From: Tepidiforma sp.
GTDB lineage: Bacteria; Chloroflexota; Dehalococcoidia; Tepidiformales; Tepidiformaceae
Direction of reading: 5' to 3'
NCBI RefSeq assembly: GCF_026003995.1
Contig: NZ_BPIG01000001.1
Coordinates: forward strand, 186,001 to 250,000
DNA length: 64,000 nt
This document shows positions 17,474 to 25,721 of the stretch, one piece after another; within the stretch, counting starts at the first letter, position 1; each line of letters begins with the position of its first letter. The notes under the pieces were generated by a model. It did no database searches. It was not told the DNA's origin and saw nothing but the letters and a program-made list of their open reading frames with translations. The translations under genes were made by a program, and so were the position numbers.

Positions 17474-18631
17474 TCAGCCGCGCGGCAGGCCGAGGCCGCG
17501 GGTCGCGATGATGTTCTTCTGCACCTCGGTGGTGCCGCCGGCGATGGTGGCCGAGACGGCCTGCATGTAGCCCATCGAGGCCCGGTTCCGGACGTTGCCG
17601 TACATGCCGTAGAGGTGCATCGAGAGGTTGGCGATGCGCTGGCTCAGCTCGCTCGTGAAGAGCTTGCACATGCTGGCCTCGTAGTTCGGGATCTTGCCCG
17701 CGGCCTGCATCGAGACCACGCGGTAGCTGAGCATCTTCGCCACCTCGGCCTCGATCCAGCGGTCGGCGAACTCGCGGCGGACGGTGTCGCTGCGGAACTT
17801 CGCCTCCTTGCCCTCCTTCGCCTGGCGCATCAGCCCTTCGAGCTGCTTCCGAATGCCGACGGCCGAGCCGATGGACGAGCGCTCGAAGTCGAGCGTCGTC
17901 GTCCCGACGTACCAGCCGCGGTTCTCTTCGCCGACGCGGTTCTTCACCGGCACGCGCACGTCTTCGAAGAAGACCTCGTTGAAGGTCTGCGTCCCGGCGA
18001 GGGTGGTCAGCGGCCGGACGGTGATGCCGGGCGACTTCATGTCGACGAGGAGGTAGGTGATGCCGCGGTGCTTCGGCGCGTCCGGGTCGGTGCGGACGAG
18101 CATGTACATCCAGTCGGCGAACTGGGCGCCGGTGGTCCAGATCTTCTGGCCGTTGATGACGTAGTCGTCGCCGTCGCGGACGGCGCGGGTCTGCAGGCTG
18201 GCGAGGTCGGAGCCCGCGCCCGGCTCGGAGTAGCCCTGGCACCAGATCACTTCGCCGCGGAGGATCTTGCCGAGGTGTTCTTCCTTCTGCTCTTCGGTCC
18301 CGTGCTCGATGAGGGTGGGGCCGATCATCATCACGCCGAAGCCGCCGACGTTGGCCGGGACGCCGGCCTCGGCGAACTCCTCGTTCATGATGAACTGTTC
18401 GACGACGGTCATGTCGGCGCCGCCGTACTTCTTCGGCCAGGCGGGCGCGATCCAGCCCTTGGCGGCCAGCTTGTCGCGCCACTCTTTGATGGCTCCCATG
18501 CGGGCGAAGAGGCTGCCTTCGCCGCCTTCGCCGCCGGCGCGGAGCGCGGCCGGGGCCTCCTTTTCGATGAATTCGCGCACTTCCTTGCGCCACGCTGCTT
18601 CGCGTTCGTTGTCGCCGAGATTGATGGCCAT
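17474..18631 (-). CDS. Acyl-CoA dehydrogenase
   Basis: A 385-residue FAD enzyme of the acyl-CoA dehydrogenase superfamily. Visible are WCQGYSEPGAGSDLASLQTRA (FAD/substrate loop), YVINGQKIWTTGAQFADWM and the C-terminal TIAGGTTEVQKNIIATRGLGLPRG. The usual EGT catalytic Glu position reads GGT, as in many actinobacterial-type FadE/CaiA-like members where the base lies elsewhere. It would introduce an alpha-beta double bond into an acyl-CoA, passing electrons to ETF. It is monocistronic, with its own terminator and a long divergent promoter region. Confidence 0.9.
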   Translation of the reverse strand: MAINLGDNEREAAWRKEVREFIEKEAPAALRAGGEGGEGSLFARMGAIKEWRDKLAAKGWIAPAWPKKYGGADMTVVEQFIMNEEFAEAGVPANVGGFGVMMIGPTLIEHGTEEQKEEHLGKILRGEVIWCQGYSEPGAGSDLASLQTRAVRDGDDYVINGQKIWTTGAQFADWMYMLVRTDPDAPKHRGITYLLVDMKSPGITVRPLTTLAGTQTFNEVFFEDVRVPVKNRVGEENRGWYVGTTTLDFERSSIGSAVGIRKQLEGLMRQAKEGKEAKFRSDTVRREFADRWIEAEVAKMLSYRVVSMQAAGKIPNYEASMCKLFTSELSQRIANLSMHLYGMYGNVRNRASMGYMQAVSATIAGGTTEVQKNIIATRGLGLPRG

Positions 18632-18937
18632 GCGGGTTCCTTTTTCTGCTGTCGGGTCGTTCGGCTGCTGCCGTGTGCACCGATTGTGGGGGACGGCTTC
18701 CCGGCCTGCAAGCGAATTCCGTTCGGGTTTGGTGAGCGCGCGCTCAATGGCCGCCCGCGGAAACTTCGATGGACGGGCGTCTTCCCGAGCGCCGTTCGCT
18801 CGTGATAGTCTTCACATTGTCCCACCCGGGTGCGGTGGCCGGCTTTCGGTTCTGTCCCTTCTCCTACTGCTCTGCTTCCATCTGCCCTCCGGCCGGCCAC
18901 CGCACCGCCCCCCTTGCTGTTATCCTGTCCCCCGACC
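18632..18937. other. Divergent intergenic region
   Basis: 306 bp between divergent genes. I see no credible gene. A possible -10, TATCCT, stands 11 nt before the MBL start on the plus strand. On the minus strand CACAAT lies about 67 nt before the dehydrogenase start. No convincing -35 boxes or repeats were found. Confidence 0.35.
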
Positions 18938-19708
18938 ATGAATCGCCCGCCCGAGACGCGCCGCGCCGCCTGGCACGAGCGGTGGCAGGAGCTCCGCCCC
19001 GAGCCGCTGCGCCCCTTCGTCGAGGTCGTTCCGGGCCTCTACCAGGTGCGCACGCGGGCGTCCCGCGCGTACCTTGCCGTCGAGGAGCGGATCACCGTCA
19101 TCGATACCGGCGCGCCGGGCTCGGGCGAACGCATCCTCGAGGCGATCCGCGAACTCGGGCGTTCCCCGGACGACGTCGCCGACATCATCATCACGCACGG
19201 CCACCTCGACCACGTCGGCGGGCTGCCGGAGCTCCAGCGGCGGGTGCCGGCGCGGGCCGGCATCCACCTCGCCGAGGCGCACCACATCGACAGCGACGAC
19301 CCGCTGCCCAACCCTTTCACCCACCCGCTCCTCGCGCGCATCTGCGAACCGTACCTCCAGTGGGTCGACCCCGGCCGGGCGCGGATCGACGTCTACCTGC
19401 GCGATGGCGATGAATTCCCGGCGCTCGGCGGGATGCGCATCGTCCACGTGCCGGGGCACACGCCGGGCTCCATCGCGCTCCACTTCGAAGAGCGCGGCGT
19501 GCTCATCGTCGGCGATGCGATGCAGTACCGGTTCGGCCGGCTGATGCTGCCGCACCGGCTCTTCACGCAGGACATGGCGCAGGCGGCGGCATCCATCCGC
19601 CGGCTCGCCGAGCTGGACTTCGACACCCTCTGCTTCAGCCACTTCCGCCCCATCGTCCGCGATGCCGACCTGCGCGTGCGCGAATTCGCCCGCGCGCTGC
19701 CCGCATGA
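18938..19708 (+). CDS. MBL-fold metallo-hydrolase
   Basis: A 256-residue metallo-beta-lactamase fold protein. The metal ligands are present: THGHLDHVGG (HxHxDH), HVPGHTPGS and GDAMQYRFG, with a late SHF near residue 240. Such proteins are hydrolases of thioesters, glutathione adducts or similar; the substrate is unknown. Its stop overlaps the start of the acyl-ligase/ACP/acyltransferase gene (ATGA), so the two are translationally coupled. That suggests a thioesterase or editing role, which is inference. Confidence 0.88.
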   Translation: MNRPPETRRAAWHERWQELRPEPLRPFVEVVPGLYQVRTRASRAYLAVEERITVIDTGAPGSGERILEAIRELGRSPDDVADIIITHGHLDHVGGLPELQRRVPARAGIHLAEAHHIDSDDPLPNPFTHPLLARICEPYLQWVDPGRARIDVYLRDGDEFPALGGMRIVHVPGHTPGSIALHFEERGVLIVGDAMQYRFGRLMLPHRLFTQDMAQAAASIRRLAELDFDTLCFSHFRPIVRDADLRVREFARALPA

Positions 19709-22155
19709 ACACGCTCGTCGAGCTGCTCGAACGGTCGGCAGAGCGCCACCCGGACCGCCTCGCGCTCACGATGCGGCTCGGTGTCCGCACGACGCGCTAC
19801 ACCTACGCCGAGCTCGCCCGCCGGGCGCACGCGTGGGCGCGGCTTTTCGCGTCGCGGGGCATCGAGAAGGGCGACCGGGTCATCGCATGGGCGCCGAACC
19901 AGCCCGAGTGGGTCGCGGCCATGTTCGGCACGTTCATCGCCGGCGGCGTCCTCGTCCCGCTCGACGTCCGGAGCGCGCCGGAGTTCGCCGCCCGGGTGGT
20001 CGAGCGGGTTCGCCCGAAGCTCGCGTTCGCCGGCCGCTCGCAGGCGGAGGCGCTTGCAGCCCTCGAGGTTCCCGTCATCGTGCTCGAGGACGCCCGGCCG
20101 CCGCTCGACGGCCGCTTCGAAGGGCCGCCGCTCGCCGGGGGCGACCTCGCCGAGATCATCTTCACCTCCGGCACCACCGGCGACCCGAAGGGCGTGATGC
20201 TGACCCACCGGAACATCGTGGCGAACGTGGAGGCGGGGCTCGCAGTCATCGATATCGGCCCGGGGACGCGGATGCTGTCGCTGCTGCCGCTCAGCCACAT
20301 GTTCGAGCAGACGGCGGGCTGCTTCGCGCCGATCGCCGCCGGGGCCGCCGTCTGCTACCCGACGAGCCGGCAGCCGGCTTCGCTCAGCCGCACCATGCAG
20401 GAGTGGAAGCCGACGGTCATCATCGGGGTGCCGCAGGTGCTCAGCCTCTTCATGGCGGGCATCGAGCGGGAGGCGGCGTCCCGGCACCGGCTCGGTCTGC
20501 TCCGCTTCCTCCGCACCATCGGCCAGCCGCTGCCCGCCCGCGCGCGTCGGCTGCTCTTCCGGCCGGTGCTCTCCCGGTTCGGCGGCGCGCTCGATTTCGT
20601 CGCCAGCGGCGGCGCGGCGATCGACCCGGAGGTGCAGCTGAAGTGGGAAGCGATGGGCATCGCCGTGGTCGAAGGCTACGGCACCACCGAGTGCGCACCC
20701 ATCGTCACCATCAACCCCCGGGAGGACCGCCGCATCGGCAGCGTCGGCCGGCCGCTCCCCGGCCAGCAGGTCCGCATCGCGGAGGACGGCGAAGTCCTCA
20801 CCCGCGGCGAAAACGTCTTCACCGGCTACTGGGAGGCCCCGGAGGCGACGGCCGCCTCGTTCGAAGACGGCTGGTATCGCACGGGCGACCTCGGCTACCT
20901 GCAGGACGGCTACCTCTACCTGAAGGGCCGGAAAAAGGACCTCATCGTCCTCGCCGACGGCCAGAACGTCTACCCGGAGGACCTCGAAGCGGTGCTGCGC
21001 CGCCAGCCGGGCGTGACCGACGCCGTCGTGCTCGGCCTGAAGCGGGACGGGCAGGTCGTCCTCCACGCCGTCATCGCAGAGGCGGAGCCCGGGTCAGCCG
21101 CCGAGGCGGTCCGTCTCGCGAACCGGCAGCTCGATGCGCGCCAGCAGATCCTCGCGTGGAGCACGTGGCCGGAGCCGGATTTCCCGCGGACGCACACGCT
21201 GAAGGTGCGGCGGCCGCTCGTCGAGGCGTGGGTGCGCGAGCAGCAGCCGGCCCCGGCGGTGCAGACCATCGAAACCGGCGACCCGCTGCTCCGCATCATC
21301 GCGGCCATCGCCCGGCCCGGCGCGCCGCTCACCGACGAGACGAACCTCGGCGCCGACCTCGGCCTCGATTCGCTGGCGCGGGTCGAGCTGCTCTCGGCCA
21401 TCGAGGATGATATCGGCGTCTACGTAGACGATGCCGACGTCGGTCCGCAGACTACCATCGGTGAGCTTCGGCGCATGGTAGCCAAAGGCGAACGGAAGGT
21501 CCGCATCCGCAAGTTCCCCACGTGGCCGCGCTGGCGCACGGTCCAGTGGCTCCGCCACGCGCTGCTCTCGTGGTTCGTCTTCCCGCTGCTGCGGCTCGGC
21601 TACAGCGTCGAAGTGCGCGGGCGGGAGCGGTTCGCGACGGTGCAGCAGCCCTGCCTCATCATCTCGAACCACAACATGCACCTGGACCAGGCGATGCTGC
21701 TGCGGAGCATGCCGCCCGGCTTCCGGCGGCGCGTGGCGATCGCCGCCGCGGCCAGCGACATCTTCGGAAACCGGCTGCGGGGGTTCTTCGCCAGCCTGCT
21801 CGGCAACGCCTTCCCCTTCGCGAAGGAAGGCTCCGGCGTGCGCGAAAGCCTCGAATACGTGGCGAAGATGCTCGGCGAGGGCTGGAACGTCCTCATCTTC
21901 CCCGAGGGGAAGCTGACCGTCATCGGCCCGATGCAGCCGTTCAAATCCGGCACCGGCCTGCTCGCGGTCGAAACCGGCGTCCCGGTCCTCCCGATGCGGA
22001 TCGACGTCCTCCGGCCGGGCTTCTACGAAGGGAAGTGGCTGCCGCACCCGCGGGCGCGCGTCCGCGTCAGCATCGGCGAGCCGATCCGGTTCGAACCCGG
22101 CACGTCGTACCAGGAGGCGACGGCCCGGCTCGAAGAGGCCGTGCGGAACGCCTGA
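19705..22155 (+). CDS. Fusion: acyl-CoA/acyl-ACP ligase + acyl carrier domain + PlsC acyltransferase
   Basis: An 816-residue three-domain protein. Residues 1 to about 525 are an adenylate-forming ligase (FTSGTTGDPKGVML near 155, VVEGYGTTECAPIV, GDLGYLQDGYLYLKGRKKD). About 535-600 is an acyl-carrier domain with the phosphopantetheine serine in LGLDSLARVE near 555. About 630-810 is a PlsC-type acyltransferase with NHNMHLD (HX4D) near 654 and FPEGK near 731. The layout would activate a fatty acid, load it on the carrier and pass it to a lysophospholipid, resembling the Aas/acyltransferase logic with an added carrier. It is coupled to the MBL gene. Confidence 0.9.
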   Translation: MNTLVELLERSAERHPDRLALTMRLGVRTTRYTYAELARRAHAWARLFASRGIEKGDRVIAWAPNQPEWVAAMFGTFIAGGVLVPLDVRSAPEFAARVVERVRPKLAFAGRSQAEALAALEVPVIVLEDARPPLDGRFEGPPLAGGDLAEIIFTSGTTGDPKGVMLTHRNIVANVEAGLAVIDIGPGTRMLSLLPLSHMFEQTAGCFAPIAAGAAVCYPTSRQPASLSRTMQEWKPTVIIGVPQVLSLFMAGIEREAASRHRLGLLRFLRTIGQPLPARARRLLFRPVLSRFGGALDFVASGGAAIDPEVQLKWEAMGIAVVEGYGTTECAPIVTINPREDRRIGSVGRPLPGQQVRIAEDGEVLTRGENVFTGYWEAPEATAASFEDGWYRTGDLGYLQDGYLYLKGRKKDLIVLADGQNVYPEDLEAVLRRQPGVTDAVVLGLKRDGQVVLHAVIAEAEPGSAAEAVRLANRQLDARQQILAWSTWPEPDFPRTHTLKVRRPLVEAWVREQQPAPAVQTIETGDPLLRIIAAIARPGAPLTDETNLGADLGLDSLARVELLSAIEDDIGVYVDDADVGPQTTIGELRRMVAKGERKVRIRKFPTWPRWRTVQWLRHALLSWFVFPLLRLGYSVEVRGRERFATVQQPCLIISNHNMHLDQAMLLRSMPPGFRRRVAIAAAASDIFGNRLRGFFASLLGNAFPFAKEGSGVRESLEYVAKMLGEGWNVLIFPEGKLTVIGPMQPFKSGTGLLAVETGVPVLPMRIDVLRPGFYEGKWLPHPRARVRVSIGEPIRFEPGTSYQEATARLEEAVRNA

Positions 22156-22165
22156 AGGCCCGCCG

Positions 22166-22444
22166 CTAGGCGCCGCCAGCCACCGCCGGCACGATGCTCA
22201 CCTCGTCGCCGTCCTTGAGCGCCGTCTGCATGCCGTCGAGGAAGCGGACGTCGTCGCCATTGACATAAATATTCACGAACCGGCGAATCTGGCCGGCTTC
22301 GTCGACCATCCGCTCCTTGATGCCGGGGTAGGCGGATTCGAGGTTGGCGACGAGCGCCTCGAGGGTTGGGCCCTCGGCGGTTACCGTCGACTGGTTGCCC
22401 GTGAGGGGGCGGAGCGGCTGCGGGATGCGGACATTGACAGGCAC
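22166..22444 (-). CDS. MoaD/ThiS-like sulfur carrier protein
   Basis: A 92-residue ubiquitin-like protein. It has the beta-grasp pattern (VNVRIPQPLRPLTG, FVNIYVNGDDVRFL, LKDGDEVSIVPAVAGGA). The C-terminus reads GGA, so the carrier glycine pair is followed by one extra Ala that may need removal before adenylation and thiocarboxylate formation. Similar carriers (CysO, HcyS) donate sulfide to PLP enzymes. It is the last gene of the SAM-riboswitch operon behind the threonine synthase-like and NIL-domain genes, 56 bp after the latter. Confidence 0.88.
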   Translation of the reverse strand: MPVNVRIPQPLRPLTGNQSTVTAEGPTLEALVANLESAYPGIKERMVDEAGQIRRFVNIYVNGDDVRFLDGMQTALKDGDEVSIVPAVAGGA

Positions 22445-22500
22445 GTGGGCAGTTCCTTCCTCTGCGAAGTTCGTCGTGACGCGGTACTGAAGGCGCGGGC

Positions 22501-22743
22501 TCAGCCTTCGACGATGTCGCCCGTGACCGGGTCGACGCGGACGCCGCGCTCCTGCGCCCAGGCGAGGCTCCGCTCGATCTCGTCCGGGTCGCCCTCCAGT
22601 TCGAGGACGACCCAGCCGGTCTTCTCGTCGACGTCGGCCATGCGGACGTTGGTGATGACCTGGAACTCGTGGCCGAGGCGGTAGATGATCGGCTCGCGGA
22701 TCAGGTTCTCCGGAAACGTAAAGCGGACGCGTTTGACGGCCAT
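22501..22743 (-). CDS. NIL-domain protein
   Basis: An 80-residue stand-alone NIL domain (ferredoxin-like fold found at the end of MetN methionine ABC ATPases and in some ferredoxin fusions). The signature is RVRFTFPENLIREPIIYRLGHEF followed by VRMADVDEKTGWVVLELEG and a C-terminal helix with ERGVRVDPV. NIL domains bind methionine or related sulfur compounds in the known cases. The start ATG shares its A with the TGA of the upstream PLP-enzyme gene, so the two are coupled. The link to methionine fits the upstream riboswitch. Confidence 0.85.
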   Translation of the reverse strand: MAVKRVRFTFPENLIREPIIYRLGHEFQVITNVRMADVDEKTGWVVLELEGDPDEIERSLAWAQERGVRVDPVTGDIVEG

Positions 22744-23987
22744 CACGCGACTCCCTGCGCTACGCGGGCATTGTACGCCGCCTCGAAGCTCTCCATCGTG
22801 GCGTCGATTTCGAGCGGCGGGTTGAGCGCCTCGGCGACGGCTTCGACCGTCTTGAACCCGGCCCCGGTGATGAAGGCGACGGTCAGCTCATCCGGGTGGA
22901 TGCGGCCCTGCGCGGCGAGCTGCTTGAGCGAGGCCACGGTGACGCCGCCGGCCGTCTCCGCGAAGATCCCCTCCGTCTCCGCCAGCAGCTTCATCCCGGC
23001 GACGATTTCGTCGTCGGTGACGCTGCCGCAGGCGCCTCCGGTCTCCTGCAGCTGGACGAGGCTGTAGTAGCCGTCGGCGGGGTTGCCGATGGCGAGCGAC
23101 TTCGCGATGGTGTTCGGCCGCTGGGGCCGGAAGTTCATCGAGCCCTCCTGCCAGGCCGTCGCCACGGGCGAGCAGCCGGCGGCCTGCGCGCCGCTCATCC
23201 GGGTCTTCGGCTCATCGATGAGGCCCGTCTTCCAGAGCTCCTGCAGCCCCTTCCGGATCTTGACGAAGAGCGAGCCGGAGGCGATCGGCACGACGCAATG
23301 GTCGGGCGCGCGCCAGCCGAGCTGCTCCGCGACTTCGAAGCCGAGCGTCTTCGAGCCTTCGGAGTAGTAGGGCCGCACGTTCACGTTCACGAACGCCCAG
23401 TTGTAGGCGCCGGCGAGCTCCGCGCAGAGCCGGTTCACGGCGTCGTAGTTGCCCCGCACCTTCACGAGTGTCGGGCCGTAGATGCTCGAGCCGAGCACCT
23501 TCCCGAGTTCGAGGTCGTGCGGGATGAAGACGACGGCCTCCATGCCGGCGGCGGCGGCGTGGGCGCTGACGCTGTTGGCGAGGTTGCCCGTGCTGGCGCA
23601 GGCGAGCTTGTCGTAGCCCAGCTCCCGCGCGCGGCTGCTCGCCACGGCGACCACGCGGTCCTTGAACGACCACGTCGGGTTCACGGTGTCGTTCTTGATG
23701 TAGAGGTTGTTCAGGCCGAGCGCTTTGCCGAGGTTCTTCGCCCGGATGAGGGGGGTGAACCCGGCGCCGATATCGATCGCCGATTCGGCATCGCAGGGCA
23801 GGTAGTCGCGGTAGCGCCAGAGCGAGGCCGGCCCGCGCTCGATGCGCTCACGGCTGACGGCCTTCCGGATGGCGTCGTAGTCGTAGGTGACTTCGACGGG
23901 CCCGAAGCAGAAGTCGCAGACGTGGCGCGCTTCGAGCGGGTATTCGCGGTGGCATTCGCGGCAGCGGAGATTCTTGGCAAAGCTCAT
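22743..23987 (-). CDS. thrC: Threonine synthase-like PLP enzyme (candidate sulfhydrylase)
   Basis: A 414-residue fold-type II PLP enzyme with an N-terminal zinc ribbon (LRCRECH and VCDFCFG, four Cys at 9, 12, 24 and 27). The PLP lysine lies in TWSFKDR near residue 90, and KLACASTGNLANS is the phosphate loop. By homology it converts O-phosphohomoserine to threonine. But it is under a SAM-I riboswitch and coupled to a NIL domain and a sulfur carrier, which suggests that it may instead, or also, add sulfide to phosphohomoserine to give homocysteine. The ATG at 23987 has GGGAGGA 6 nt upstream. Confidence 0.88.
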   Translation of the reverse strand: MSFAKNLRCRECHREYPLEARHVCDFCFGPVEVTYDYDAIRKAVSRERIERGPASLWRYRDYLPCDAESAIDIGAGFTPLIRAKNLGKALGLNNLYIKNDTVNPTWSFKDRVVAVASSRARELGYDKLACASTGNLANSVSAHAAAAGMEAVVFIPHDLELGKVLGSSIYGPTLVKVRGNYDAVNRLCAELAGAYNWAFVNVNVRPYYSEGSKTLGFEVAEQLGWRAPDHCVVPIASGSLFVKIRKGLQELWKTGLIDEPKTRMSGAQAAGCSPVATAWQEGSMNFRPQRPNTIAKSLAIGNPADGYYSLVQLQETGGACGSVTDDEIVAGMKLLAETEGIFAETAGGVTVASLKQLAAQGRIHPDELTVAFITGAGFKTVEAVAEALNPPLEIDATMESFEAAYNARVAQGVA

Positions 23988-24075
23988 GCTCTTCCTCCCT
24001 TCGGAGCGTGGGCCCGCGCGGGCGCAGGGCGCCGGCTGACGCGCGGGCGGACGGGCGGCGAAGACGGTGCGGGAG

Positions 24076-24094
24076 GCCCCTTCGGGTGAGGGGC
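24076..24094 (-). other. Small hairpin at the stop of the leader ORF
   Basis: A 5-bp GC stem (GCCCC/GGGGC) with a 9-nt loop. The TAG of the 11-codon leader ORF overlaps its 5' arm on the minus strand. No T-run follows, so it is a weak candidate for an attenuator element. Confidence 0.3.
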
Positions 24095-24129
24095 TAGAGC
24101 ATGACCATTCGGCCCAGGAACTCAACCAT
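24094..24129 (-). CDS. Short leader peptide ORF (11 codons, three Met)
   Basis: Between the SAM-I riboswitch and the threonine synthase-like gene lies ATG...TAG encoding MVEFLGRMVML. A GAGGAG ribosome site stands 9 nt before the ATG. Three of eleven residues are Met, including two of the last four. Position, ribosome site and composition suggest a translated leader used in attenuation or translational coupling; none of this is proven. Chance ORFs of this length are common, so the case rests on the combination. Confidence 0.4.
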   Translation of the reverse strand: MVEFLGRMVML

Positions 24130-24174
24130 CTCGGCAACTCCTCGTTCCGCGTGGGCCGTGTTTCGGAGCGAAGT

Positions 24175-24289
24175 CGCTCTCATCTTTCCCCCGGGATGCT
24201 CCCGGGAGGCCGGATTTGGCACCTTACCCGCCGGGCAGGTTGCCGGGGTTTCACCGGGCCGGTCCCTCAACCCCATCTCGATACGAGCG
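24175..24289 (-). ncRNA. SAM-I (S-box) riboswitch
   Basis: On the minus strand the core is unmistakable: GAGGGACCGGCCCGGTGAAA, then CCCCGGCAACCTGCC, GGTGCCAAATCC, and AAAGATGAGAG closing stem P1. The 5' P1 strand GCTCGTATC pairs with GATGAGAGC. S-box RNAs bind S-adenosylmethionine and turn off methionine/cysteine genes. Downstream CGCTCC can pair either with the P1 3' strand (GAGCG-ACTT-CGCTC hairpin) or with the GGAG of the leader ORF, giving a plausible translational switch. It lies about 190 nt before the controlled gene. Confidence 0.95.
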
Positions 24290-24353
24290 GCCACGTTCGC
24301 GGGATTTCCTCACATGCTAGCACGGGCCGACGCTAACGCGGCAAGATCGCGCG

Positions 24354-25718
24354 TCAATCGGCCGGCTCGAGGCCGAAGGCCCGGATGACGGCGACGAGGC
24401 TCGCGCCGTCCAGCGCCTGCGCCAGCAGGCCGTCGAGGTAGCGGAGGTCGAACGGGTCGCCCGCCGCCGCGCCCGTCTCGGCCGCCAGCGCCGCCATGTA
24501 GGCCGCCGCGAGCGGCTCGAGCGGCGACTGGAGCGCCGTGACCGTCGGGTAGGCCGTTGTCACCAGCTCGGCGAAGGAGCGGTAGGGCGCGTTCGTCCCG
24601 GGGAGCGCCGCCTCCACGCCGGGCGACCGCAGCACGCCGATCGACTCCGGCAGCACTGCCCCGCTGTTGACCATCGCGAGGGCGTCGATGCGCAGCTCCC
24701 GCGCCAGCCGCGTCCGCTCTTCGGCGAGCGTCGGGTCCGCGGCGACGAGCCTGAGGAAGAGGAGCGTATCGAAGGCGGTGGCGGCCACCTCCTCCACCCG
24801 GCTGTCGAACTGGTCGCAATGGACCGCCTCGTGGGCGAGGAGCGGGATGAGCAGCTCGAACCGCTCGCCGCGCAGGGACGGGTGGATGGAGACCACCCGC
24901 GCGCCCGTGCCGGTGTAGGTGACCCGCGCGAGCAGCCGCTCCATCCCCGGCGGCTCGCGGAAGTCGATGCTCGCTGCCGGCTGGCCGGTGCAGTTCGCCG
25001 GGGTGAGCAGGTCGGCCAGCGCGGGCTCGGCGAACGTGCCCGTCAGCGCCGCGAGCGCGGCGCGGAGCTTCGGCGACGGGACGGTCGCCGCCGGGATGGC
25101 GTCGTAGACGGCGAGGGCATCGGCGCTCGTCGCGGCATCCGATCCGCGCACGGCGAGGTGCCGGCGGAGCGCTTCCCGCATCGCCGCCGGGTCATCTGTC
25201 GCCGGGTCCGGCTCGCGCTCCTCCGGGGGGTCGAAGAAGGCCGGGTCGGCCGGCGTGAGGGCGCTGGAGGCGAGGAGCGCGGCGAGCGGGCTGAGGTCGG
25301 CAGCGACCGGCACCTCGAAGCTGCCGCTCGCCCGCGGGTCGAACGCCCGGCGCGAGACGGTCAGCACGCTCCCTTCGGTCACGAGCGCATCGACCGTCAG
25401 CACGACTTCCCGCCGGTTCGCGGTGCTCCGCTCGGCGGCGGCGACGAGCTGGCGGCGGGAGCCGCCTTCGGCGAGGGCGATGCGCAGTTCGAAGTGCGAA
25501 GCGAGCGGGATGCGCGAATCGGCGACCTCGGCGGGGCGGTCGAAGGTCACCGTCACCCGGCTCCGGAGCGTGGCGAGGCCGTTCTCGCGGATGCGCTCGG
25601 CGCGGGCTTCGGCGCCCGCGGGCGCGGCAGGCGGCCGGGGTTCGCCGGAGCACGCCGGCAGCAGGACGAGCAGGAGCCAGCCGCCCAGCACTGCCGTCAG
25701 CCGGCCGGCCGGCGTCAT
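24354..25718 (-). CDS. Lipoprotein with HExxH motif (putative metallopeptidase)
   Basis: A 454-residue secreted lipoprotein. The signal peptide ends with the lipobox LLPACSG (Cys 23). A central segment reads LIPLLAHEAVHCDQ, an HExxH zinc motif near residue 290, preceded by a beta-rich N-terminal half and followed by a helical C-terminal domain. The family is unknown to me. Its position just past the riboswitch on the same strand is not functionally linked, since it ends before the riboswitch promoter. It starts 4 bp after the enoyl-CoA hydratase start region ends, so the two are probably co-transcribed. Confidence 0.72.
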   Translation of the reverse strand: MTPAGRLTAVLGGWLLLVLLPACSGEPRPPAAPAGAEARAERIRENGLATLRSRVTVTFDRPAEVADSRIPLASHFELRIALAEGGSRRQLVAAAERSTANRREVVLTVDALVTEGSVLTVSRRAFDPRASGSFEVPVAADLSPLAALLASSALTPADPAFFDPPEEREPDPATDDPAAMREALRRHLAVRGSDAATSADALAVYDAIPAATVPSPKLRAALAALTGTFAEPALADLLTPANCTGQPAASIDFREPPGMERLLARVTYTGTGARVVSIHPSLRGERFELLIPLLAHEAVHCDQFDSRVEEVAATAFDTLLFLRLVAADPTLAEERTRLARELRIDALAMVNSGAVLPESIGVLRSPGVEAALPGTNAPYRSFAELVTTAYPTVTALQSPLEPLAAAYMAALAAETGAAAGDPFDLRYLDGLLAQALDGASLVAVIRAFGLEPAD

Positions 25719-25721
25719 GGG

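Noticed and set aside
20157..22155. Separate genes for acyl carrier and acyltransferase
   Set aside because: The frame is continuous with the ligase without internal start signals, so a true fusion is the simplest reading.
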